A stretch of 11,741 nt of DNA from the NCBI RefSeq assembly GCF_041909755.1, contig NZ_JAYRCW010000079.1:1-11741 (forward strand), written 5' to 3'. Positions 6,564-11,741 of this stretch are shown here, piece after piece. Under the pieces are notes generated by a model. It was not told where the DNA came from. It saw nothing but the letters and a program-made list of their open reading frames with translations, and made no database searches. The position numbers were made by a program, and so were the translations under genes. The DNA comes from Sandaracinobacteroides sp041909755 (lineage in GTDB: Bacteria > Pseudomonadota > Alphaproteobacteria > Sphingomonadales > Sphingomonadaceae). Each line of letters starts with the position of its first letter. The first letter of the stretch is position 1.

Positions 6564-7379
6564 ATGGTTCGTTTTCTCGGTTTCGGCGCCGGCCTCGTCT
6601 TTGTGATCGCCCTGCTCGTGGCAGCCCTGCTGCCGCGGGAGGATGTGCCGGCTGACCCGATCAAGGCCATCCACGAGCATGCCCGCTCGGCCCACTGGCA
6701 GCATGACGGGCCGCTGGGCATGGGTGTGTTCGGCACCTATGATCGCGCCCAGCTCCAGCGCGGCTTCCAGGTTTACAAGGAAGTCTGCTCGGCCTGCCAC
6801 GGCCTCAGGCTCGTCGCCTTCCGAAACCTTTCGGAAATCGGCTTCTCCGCCGCCGAGGTGAAGGCGCTGGCCAAGGCCAAGGAGGTTCCGTCGATCAACC
6901 CGCAGACGGGCGAGGCCGCGACGCGACCGGCGCTGCCGTCTGACCACTGGCCTAACCCGTTCCCGAACGAGGTTGCCGCCCGGGCCGCGAACAACAACGC
7001 GCTGCCGCCGGATCTCAGCCTGATCATCAAGGCGCGTCCGGATGGCCAGAACTATGTCTATTCGCTGCTGACCGGATATGACAAGGCGCCGCCGAAGGGC
7101 TTCGACGTGCCGCAGGGGCTGCACTTCAACCCCTATTTCCACTCGGTGAACATCGCCATGGCGAAGCCGCTGAACGACGGCCAGGTCAGCTATGCCGACG
7201 GCACCAACGCCAGTGTCGACCAGATGTCGAAGGATGTCGTCGCCTTCCTGCGCTGGACATCCGAGCCGGAACTGGAAACGCGCCGGCAGGTCGGTGTCGG
7301 GGCGATCATCTTCCTGGGTATCCTGTCGCTGCTCGCCTTCCTCACCTATCGTCGGGTGTGGGCCGGCATCGCGCACTGA
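6564..7379 (+). CDS. petC: Cytochrome c1 of the bc1 complex
   Basis: Cytochrome c1 accepts electrons from the Rieske cluster and reduces a soluble or membrane cytochrome c. The 271-residue product starts with a hydrophobic N-terminal segment (about 5-23) that acts as an export signal or anchor. The covalent heme site CSACH is at 75-79, and M199 in NIAMAKPLNDGQ is the likely sixth ligand. Many homologues have a proline directly after this methionine; here it is alanine. A C-terminal membrane anchor spans about 244-262 and ends in the positive TYRRV, leaving the heme domain in the periplasm. The length is normal for a separate alphaproteobacterial c1; it is not fused to cytochrome b. The ATG at 6564 follows petB by 14 bases, with AAGGGG upstream. 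It is the last gene of the operon; the terminator at 7402-7430 follows. Confidence 0.97.
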   Translation: MVRFLGFGAGLVFVIALLVAALLPREDVPADPIKAIHEHARSAHWQHDGPLGMGVFGTYDRAQLQRGFQVYKEVCSACHGLRLVAFRNLSEIGFSAAEVKALAKAKEVPSINPQTGEAATRPALPSDHWPNPFPNEVAARAANNNALPPDLSLIIKARPDGQNYVYSLLTGYDKAPPKGFDVPQGLHFNPYFHSVNIAMAKPLNDGQVSYADGTNASVDQMSKDVVAFLRWTSEPELETRRQVGVGAIIFLGILSLLAFLTYRRVWAGIAH

Positions 7380-7401
7380 ACAGGTCGCAATCGCTGACAT
7401 G

Positions 7402-7430
7402 AAAAAGGCGGGGGAAACCCCGCCTTTTTT
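7402..7430 (+). terminator. Intrinsic terminator of petABC
   Basis: A 12-base-pair perfect stem (7402-7413 with 7418-7429), GC-rich inside, carries a GAAA loop and a run of six T (7425-7430). It lies 22 bases after the petC stop. The A run on the other side would let it also work on the minus strand. This is the clearest terminator in the window. Confidence 0.93.
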
Positions 7431-7446
7431 GTTGCGCGTCATCCGC

Positions 7447-7480
7447 CGGGCATTGCCTGGCAGCAGACGGCAATTGCCCG
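7447..7480. repeat. Imperfect inverted repeat between petC terminator and the secreted-protein gene
   Basis: CGGGCATTGCC (7447-7457) is mirrored by GGCAATTGCCCG (7469-7480), with one extra T and an 11-base spacer. It lies about 70 bases before the next gene. It could be an operator, a second weak hairpin after the terminator, or chance in GC-rich DNA. No convincing -35/-10 pair was found around it. Confidence 0.35.
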
Positions 7481-7549
7481 GTTATGGTAAATTCACGCCC
7501 GCGAATCCGTATATGTGTTGCGTTCGGAACGGAACGACGGGGGGAAATC

Positions 7550-8011
7550 ATGGATATGCGACACCTTGCGATGCTGACGGTGACTGTTGCGGCGGCTTCG
7601 GCGGCGCTGGCGCAGAGCGATCCGGCGTCGCCCCCTGCCACAGCAACGCCCCCTGCCACAGCAACGCCCCCTGCCGCTGTGACACCCCCTGCCGCTGTGA
7701 CGCCCCCTGCCGCCGCATCGGTGCCCGCTGAGGCTGCCGCCCCGGCCCCGCCGCCCCTGCCATCCGATCCGCGCGAACGGGTTCAGCAGGTCTGCCTGAC
7801 GGAGGCGAAGGCCAAGGCGATGGCGGCGGGCGCCAGCGATGTGGTAATCCGCGACGTGCAGGATACCGACGTGAAGAGCGACGGCTACGCCTCGATGCGG
7901 GCGAAGGTGGAGATCGTGTCGGTCGATTCGAAGGGAAAGACCAAGCGGAAGAAGGGGACGTTCGGCTGCGCGACGCAGAAGGATGTGATCACCAGCTTCA
8001 ACTTCGACTGA
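7550..8011 (+). CDS. Small secreted protein of unknown function with Pro/Ala hexapeptide repeats and a two-cysteine domain
   Basis: I do not recognise this gene. The 153-residue product begins with a signal peptide: a hydrophobic run at about 5-21 with likely cleavage at ALA|Q (after residue 21). Next is a low-complexity Pro/Ala/Thr linker (about 26-72) built on PPATAT and PPAAVT hexapeptides. The compact C-terminal domain (about 73-153) has C82 and C140, which could form a disulfide in the periplasm. It also has a charged KSKGKTKRKK-like strand region near 127-136 and ends in a hydrophobic SFNFD. I chose ATG 7550 because GGGGGAA lies just upstream and the signal peptide begins there; an in-frame ATG at 7484 would put 22 polar residues before it. 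It stands alone between the petABC terminator and the ABC1 kinase gene, 44 bases before the latter. A periplasmic or cell-surface role is inferred only from the signal peptide. Confidence 0.82.
   Translation: MDMRHLAMLTVTVAAASAALAQSDPASPPATATPPATATPPAAVTPPAAVTPPAAASVPAEAAAPAPPPLPSDPRERVQQVCLTEAKAKAMAAGASDVVIRDVQDTDVKSDGYASMRAKVEIVSVDSKGKTKRKKGTFGCATQKDVITSFNFD
7631..7714 (+). repeat. 18-base tandem repeat, four full units plus a partial fifth, inside the secreted-protein gene
   Basis: Units lie at 7631-7648, 7649-7666, 7667-7684 and 7685-7702, with a 12-base remnant at 7703-7714. Units 1 and 2 are identical (CCCCCTGCCACAGCAACG). Units 3 and 4 share a second version, CCCCCTGCCGCTGTGAC plus A or G. 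The period is a multiple of three, so length changes would keep the reading frame and only alter the Pro/Ala linker. Confidence 0.95.
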
Positions 8012-8055
8012 CCGGCCGATTCGCTGCACTGGCGCAGGGGATGCCGTGCGCCTAG

Positions 8056-9408
8056 ATGCGGCCGATGGCTGATCAATCCACCCTGACGGGGCGCATCGCC
8101 CGCTTTGCCAAAGTCGGCGCGAACCTTGGCGGCTTCGCGGCCGGGGCCGCTGTCGCCCGTGCGGGCGGGCGCTCTCTGGATGATCCGCGCAATGCGGCCG
8201 AACTGAAGCGCGTGCTGGGGGAGCTGAAGGGCCCGCTGATGAAGCTCGCCCAGATCCTGGGCAATATCCCCGATGCCGTGCCGCCCGAATTCGCGCGGGA
8301 ACTGGCCGAACTGCAGGCGAACGCGCCGCCGATGGGGCAGGGCTTCGTGCGCCGTCGCATGGCGGGCGAACTGGGGGCGGACTGGCGGAGCCGGTTCGCG
8401 GACTTCACGCCCGACGCGGTGTCGGCGGCTTCGCTGGGGCAGGTTCACCGGGCGACGCTGCCATCCGGCGAGACGGTCGCGGTGAAGCTGCAGTATCCCG
8501 ACATGTCGTCGGCGGTCGAGGCCGACCTTGGGCAGCTTGATCTGCTGCTGTCGCTGTTTCGCAGGGTCGATGGGTCGATCGACACCAGCCAGATCCGCGA
8601 CGAGCTGGCCGCCCGGCTGCGGGAGGAACTGGACTATACGCGGGAGTTGAAGCACCTGCTGCTCTATCGCCACCTGCTTCAGGGGGAAGGGCATGCCAAT
8701 GTGCCGCAACCCTTCGAAGCGCTGTCCACCGCCCGCCTGCTGACGATGCAGTGGCTGGAAGGCACCCGCCTTCTCGACTGGAAGGAGGCCCCGGCTGCCG
8801 TCCGCAACAACATTGCCGAGGCGCTGTTCCTCGCCTGGTACCGGCCCTTTTATCGTTTCGGCGTGATCCATGGGGATCCGCATCTGGGCAACTATACGGT
8901 CGCGTCCGCCGATGCCGGCGCGGCGGTGGTGAACCTCCTGGATTTCGGCTGCGTGCGCATCTTTCCGCCGCGCTTCATCGAAGGCGTCAACGAGCTGTAT
9001 GCGGCAATCGAATCCGGCAATGACCGGCGCGCGGGCGAGGCGTTCGAGCTGTGGGGCTTCAAGGGGCTGACAGCGGAAATCCGCGACGTGCTGCTGGTGT
9101 GGGCGCGCTTCCTCTATGGCCCGCTGCTGGACGACCGGGTGCGACCGATCGATCTGGACGGGCGGCCCGGCGAATATGGCCGGGCGACGGCGCAGCAGGT
9201 GCACAAGGAACTGAAAAGGCTGGGAACCGTGACGATCCCGGCGGAATTCGTATTCATGGACCGGGCCGCGATCGGGCTTGGCGGGGTGTTCATCCAGCTG
9301 GGCGCGGAGCTGAACTGGCACAGGCTTTTCAGGGGCTTGATGGATGATTTCGATGTTGCGGCCGTCGCTGGCCGGCAGGCGGACGCGCTGGCCCATGCCG
9401 GGCTTTGA
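8056..9408 (+). CDS. ABC1/UbiB (ADCK-like) atypical kinase-family protein
   Basis: The family has a protein-kinase-like fold with ATPase activity; relatives UbiB and ADCK3/Coq8 support ubiquinone synthesis. The 450-residue product shows family motifs in order: a KxGQ-type motif as K63-L-A65-Q66, the A-rich loop SAASLGQVHRA (123-133), the VAVK lysine K144, EELDY (190-194), HGDPHLGN (272-279, with D274 and N279) and DFG (296-298). The glycine of KxGQ is alanine here. I recall the same change in other alphaproteobacterial soluble ABC1 proteins, so it may mark a subfamily. There is no C-terminal pair of membrane helices like that of true UbiB, so I do not assign ubiB. ATG 8056 is the first start; ATG 8065 (MADQSTL) is an equally good choice. 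The next gene is 100 bases away. A role in quinone or lipid metabolism is inferred from family only. Confidence 0.88.
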   Translation: MRPMADQSTLTGRIARFAKVGANLGGFAAGAAVARAGGRSLDDPRNAAELKRVLGELKGPLMKLAQILGNIPDAVPPEFARELAELQANAPPMGQGFVRRRMAGELGADWRSRFADFTPDAVSAASLGQVHRATLPSGETVAVKLQYPDMSSAVEADLGQLDLLLSLFRRVDGSIDTSQIRDELAARLREELDYTRELKHLLLYRHLLQGEGHANVPQPFEALSTARLLTMQWLEGTRLLDWKEAPAAVRNNIAEALFLAWYRPFYRFGVIHGDPHLGNYTVASADAGAAVVNLLDFGCVRIFPPRFIEGVNELYAAIESGNDRRAGEAFELWGFKGLTAEIRDVLLVWARFLYGPLLDDRVRPIDLDGRPGEYGRATAQQVHKELKRLGTVTIPAEFVFMDRAAIGLGGVFIQLGAELNWHRLFRGLMDDFDVAAVAGRQADALAHAGL

Positions 9409-9508
9409 GCGCTGAAAGCTGGGCTTTCCGTTCGCCTATCAGTAGCGCTATTGTTATCGAAGCCGCGTGGCACTTATTGCCGCAGCGCCGGTCAAAAGAG
9501 GGAGAACA

Positions 9509-9646
9509 ATGGCTGACATCAAGAATGGCTGGGAATCCGCCGCAGCCGACAATCGCACGGTCTACTCCGGGTTTCTGGGGCTGACGAAATGGGCGGTCAT
9601 CCTGATCGTCATCGTGCTGATCGGCATGGCGCTCTTTCTGGCCTGA
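9509..9646 (+). CDS. aa3-type cytochrome c oxidase subunit IV, small single-helix protein
   Basis: This 45-residue frame encodes a polar N-terminus, MADIKNGWESAAADNRTVYS, then FLGLTKWAVI and a single hydrophobic helix (about 27-44) ending FLA. That layout matches the bacterial aa3 oxidase subunit IV family (COX4_pro_2 type). In Paracoccus and Rhodobacter oxidases this subunit is a lone helix packed against the complex and is not needed for catalysis. The start is well supported by AGGGAGAA directly upstream. The catalytic oxidase genes are not nearby. Instead pntAA begins 42 bases after this stop, so it may be first in the pnt operon. The 100 bases before it hold only a 6-base hairpin (9414-9428) and a weak TTGTTA/TATTGC pair (9451-9456, 9475-9480), neither convincing. 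Family membership is by recalled pattern and fairly secure. Confidence 0.85.
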   Translation: MADIKNGWESAAADNRTVYSGFLGLTKWAVILIVIVLIGMALFLA

Positions 9647-9688
9647 GCCTGACCGGGCTGATCCTCTCACACCGCGCAGGGGAAGCGC

Positions 9689-10810
9689 ATGAAGATTGCA
9701 GTGCTGGCCGAGACGGCTGCAGGGGAAAAGCGCGTCTCCGCGACCCCTGAAACGGTGAAGAAGTATCAGGCGCTCGGCGCGACGGTTGCGGTTGAGGCCG
9801 GGGCCGGGGCAGGGGCGAACATTCCCGATGCGGCCTTCGCCGATGCCGGTGCGGCGATTGGCGCGCGCGCGGACGTGCTGGCTGGCGCCGGGCTGGTGCT
9901 GGGCGTGCAGGGGCCGGAGCCGGCCGGGCTGCCATCGGGCGCAGTGCTGGCCGCCAGCCTGAACCCGCATCCGTCGAAGGACCGGCTGACGGCCTATGCA
10001 GCGGGCGGTGTCGAGGCGCTGGCGATGGAGTTCATGCCGCGCATCACCCGCGCGCAATCGATGGACATCCTTTCGTCGCAGGCGAACCTTGCCGGTTACA
10101 AGGCGGTGATCGACGCGGCCGAGGCCTATGGGCGTGCCTTTCCGATGATGATGACGGCGGCGGGCACGATTTCCGCCGCGCGCGCCTTCATCATGGGCGT
10201 GGGCGTCGCCGGATTGCAGGCCATCGCCACGGCGCGGCGGCTGGGCGCGGTGGTGTCCGCAACCGATGTGCGGCTTGCGACCAAGGAACAGATCCAGAGC
10301 CTTGGCGGCAAGCCCGTCTTCATCGAGGATGAGGAAACCAGGGCCGCCGAAACGGCGGGCGGCTATGCCAAGGAAATGTCGGACGCCTACAAGGCGAAGC
10401 AGGCCGCGCTGGTGAGCGAGACGATCGCCAAGCAGGATATCGTGATCACCACGGCCCTTATTCCGGGACGCCCCGCGCCACGGCTGGTGACGGCAGCGCA
10501 GGTGGCGACGATGAAGCCGGGATCGGTGATCGTGGACATGAGCGTGGTGCAGGGCGGCAATGTGGAAGGATCGAAGGCGGACGAGCGGGTGGTGACGGAC
10601 AATGGCGTCATCATCCTGGGCTTTTCGAACTATCCCAGCCGGCTGGCGGCGGATGCCTCGGCCCTGTTTGCCCGCAACCTGCTGACTTTCGTGACGACCT
10701 TCTGGGACAAGGACGCGAAAAGGCTGGTGCTGCCGGACGACGACGACATCGTGAAAGCCATCAGGGTGACCGGGGGCGGCCAGATCGTCCACCCCGGCCT
10801 TCAGGGCTGA
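9689..10810 (+). CDS. pntAA: NAD(P) transhydrogenase alpha subunit part 1 (NAD(H)-binding domain I)
   Basis: Proton-translocating transhydrogenase uses the proton gradient to drive hydride transfer from NADH to NADP+, supplying NADPH. This 373-residue subunit is the soluble domain I that binds NAD(H), encoded separately as in Rhodospirillum rubrum. It starts MKIAVLAETAAGEKRVSATP, the usual family opening. The RQD-loop residues that contact NADH appear as R118, Q123 and D126, followed by SSQANLAGYKAV. The dinucleotide fold has the glycine pattern G170-V-G172-V-A-G175, ending in the acidic D193 of SATDVR. A second conserved block, KPGSVIVDMSVVQGGNVEGS, lies further on (about residues 275-295). 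No membrane segment is present; those are in pntAB and pntB. AGGGGAA precedes ATG 9689. pntAB begins 11 bases after its stop, so the genes are in one operon. Confidence 0.97.
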   Translation: MKIAVLAETAAGEKRVSATPETVKKYQALGATVAVEAGAGAGANIPDAAFADAGAAIGARADVLAGAGLVLGVQGPEPAGLPSGAVLAASLNPHPSKDRLTAYAAGGVEALAMEFMPRITRAQSMDILSSQANLAGYKAVIDAAEAYGRAFPMMMTAAGTISAARAFIMGVGVAGLQAIATARRLGAVVSATDVRLATKEQIQSLGGKPVFIEDEETRAAETAGGYAKEMSDAYKAKQAALVSETIAKQDIVITTALIPGRPAPRLVTAAQVATMKPGSVIVDMSVVQGGNVEGSKADERVVTDNGVIILGFSNYPSRLAADASALFARNLLTFVTTFWDKDAKRLVLPDDDDIVKAIRVTGGGQIVHPGLQG

Positions 10811-10821
10811 GGAGACCGACC

Positions 10822-11109
10822 ATGGACTTCATCTCCATCCTCTCCATCTTCGTGCTGGCCTGCTTCGTGGGCTATTACGTCGTCTGGTCCGTCACGCCGG
10901 CGCTGCACACGCCGTTGATGGCCGTCACCAACGCCATTTCCTCTGTCATCATCGTGGGCGCGCTGATCGCGGCCGCCGCTGCGGGAAGCCCGCTTGCCAA
11001 ATGGCTGGGGCTGCTGGCGGTTGTGCTGGCCAGCGTGAACATTTTCGGCGGCTTCGCCGTCACCGAACGGATGCTGGCGATGTACAAGAAGAAGGAAAAG
11101 AAGGGCTGA
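10822..11109 (+). CDS. pntAB: NAD(P) transhydrogenase alpha subunit part 2 (small membrane subunit)
   Basis: This 95-residue protein supplies the alpha-side helices of the proton channel (domain II) of the transhydrogenase. It has three hydrophobic segments (about 4-24, 36-56 and 60-80) and a lysine-rich tail (KKKEKKG) that should face the cytoplasm. TPLMAVTNAISSVIIVGAL at about 31-49 is characteristic of the family. GAGGAGACC gives a good ribosome binding site before ATG 10822. Its TGA at 11107-11109 shares one base with the pntB ATG, so translation is probably coupled. The split into AA, AB and B matches R. rubrum rather than the fused E. coli PntA. Confidence 0.96.
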   Translation: MDFISILSIFVLACFVGYYVVWSVTPALHTPLMAVTNAISSVIIVGALIAAAAAGSPLAKWLGLLAVVLASVNIFGGFAVTERMLAMYKKKEKKG

Positions 11110-11741
11110 TGGAGCACNNNNNNNNNNCGCCTGGGCCATGCTCGCCTATCTCGTTTCAGGCGTTCTCTTCATCCTCGCGCTGCGCGGCCTTTCCAGCCCT
11201 GAATCCAGCCGGGCGGGCAACCGCTATGGCATGGTGGGGATGCTGATTGCGGTCGTCACCACGCTGCTGACCCACAGCCTTGCGAACATGGCCGAAATCG
11301 GCATCGCGATCGCGATCGGCGGGGCCATCGGCTATGTCGTGGCGCAGCGCATCGCCATGACGGCGATGCCGCAACTGGTGGCTGCCTTCCACTCGCTCGT
11401 CGGCCTTGCCGCCGTGCTGGTGGGCGTGGCCGCCTTCCTGAACCCTGAGGCTTTCGGGATCCTCGATGCCACGGGCGAGATCTTCAAGGGCAGCCGCATC
11501 GAGCTGGGGCTTGGCGTTGCCATCGGCGCCATCACCTTTTCCGGCTCGGTCATCGCCTTCCTGAAGCTGAACGGCAACATGTCCGGCGCGCCGATCCTGC
11601 TGCCGGGGCGGCATGTGCTGAACCTGGGTGTGCTGGCGGGCATCCTGGTGATGGTGGCGATCTTCGGACGGGAGACGCCGGAACTGTTCTGGGCAATCCT
11701 GATCCTGAGCTTCGCGATCGGCTTCCTGCTGATCATCCCCA
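11109..11741 (+). CDS. pntB: NAD(P) transhydrogenase beta subunit, N-terminal part (assembly gap inside; 3' end outside window)
   Basis: PntB carries most of the membrane channel and, in its later part, the NADP(H)-binding domain III, which is beyond the window. The start is ATG 11109 (MEH), overlapping the pntAB stop. A run of N at 11118-11127 then interrupts it. After the gap the frame resumes at 11129 with AWAMLAYLVSGVLFILALRG and stays open to the end. Several helices follow, including LLTHSLANMAEIGIAIAIGG and AAFHSLVGLAAVLVG. The latter holds the histidine equivalent to the proton-pathway His91 of the E. coli beta subunit. KLNGNMSGAPILLPGRH marks a conserved cytoplasmic loop. The frame before the gap joins the frame after it only if the true gap length leaves remainder 2 on division by 3. 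Identification is certain; residues 4 to about 7 are unknown. Confidence 0.95.
11118..11127. other. Assembly gap (ten N)
   Basis: Ten unknown bases lie within the first codons of pntB. The count does not preserve the reading frame, so it is probably a placeholder rather than a measured length. Nothing suggests a biological interruption of the gene. Confidence 0.95.

Noticed and set aside
7631..7714. Possible CRISPR-like array
   Set aside because: The repeats are directly adjacent without spacers, are coding, and have an 18-base period; this is a tandem repeat.
7885..9396. Long open frame on the minus strand opposite the ABC1 kinase gene
   Set aside because: Its translation is rich in Arg, His, Gln and Pro with no family-like motif, typical of an antisense shadow in GC-rich DNA; the plus-strand frame carries all the ABC1 motifs.
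9414..9428. Small hairpin after the ABC1 gene as a terminator
   Set aside because: The stem is only six base pairs with a three-base loop and no T tract, too weak to call.
9329..10792. Long minus-strand open frame opposite pntAA
   Set aside because: Same shadow composition (many His, Arg, Gln), and pntAA on the plus strand is unambiguous.

Overview
This is a high-GC (roughly two-thirds G+C by eye) stretch of an alphaproteobacterial chromosome, most likely from the Sphingomonadales. Pointers to that group are the carB-greA order, a three-gene petABC operon with a separate cytochrome c1, a 408-residue mitochondrial-type NADP isocitrate dehydrogenase, the split pntAA-pntAB-pntB transhydrogenase and a tiny aa3 oxidase subunit IV gene just before it. 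The genus cannot be named from this sequence. A run of ten N near the right end shows that it is draft sequence.

Layout. (1) 1-2080, plus strand: the 3' end of carB, then greA, then a rhomboid intramembrane protease. (2) 2088-4558, minus strand: a DUF2306-type membrane protein whose last codons look frameshifted, then icd, then a LOG-family Rossmann protein upstream of icd. A clear hairpin terminator closes the LOG-icd unit. (3) 4674-7379, plus strand: the bc1 operon petA (Rieske), petB (cytochrome b), petC (cytochrome c1), ended by a textbook intrinsic terminator. (4) 7550-9408, plus strand: a small secreted protein of unknown function with a Pro/Ala hexapeptide repeat, then an ABC1/UbiB-type atypical kinase. 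(5) 9509-11741, plus strand: a 45-residue aa3 oxidase subunit IV, then pntAA, pntAB and pntB. The pntB gene is interrupted by the assembly gap and cut by the window end.

Together the genes are mostly housekeeping energy metabolism: the TCA-cycle NADPH source (icd), the quinol-to-cytochrome c arm of respiration (petABC), a terminal-oxidase accessory subunit, a kinase family tied to quinone biology, and the proton-driven transhydrogenase that makes NADPH. No gap between genes reaches 300 bases; the longest is the 191 bases between carB and greA. I saw no tRNA, rRNA, CRISPR array, insertion sequence, integrase or toxin-antitoxin pair.

I found no convincing undescribed multi-gene system. The most noteworthy signal is in petB: the residue that should be the second histidine ligand of heme bH is a lysine (K214). 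Next are the apparent one-base deletion at the end of the DUF2306 gene and the nested 18-base tandem repeat in the secreted protein gene.
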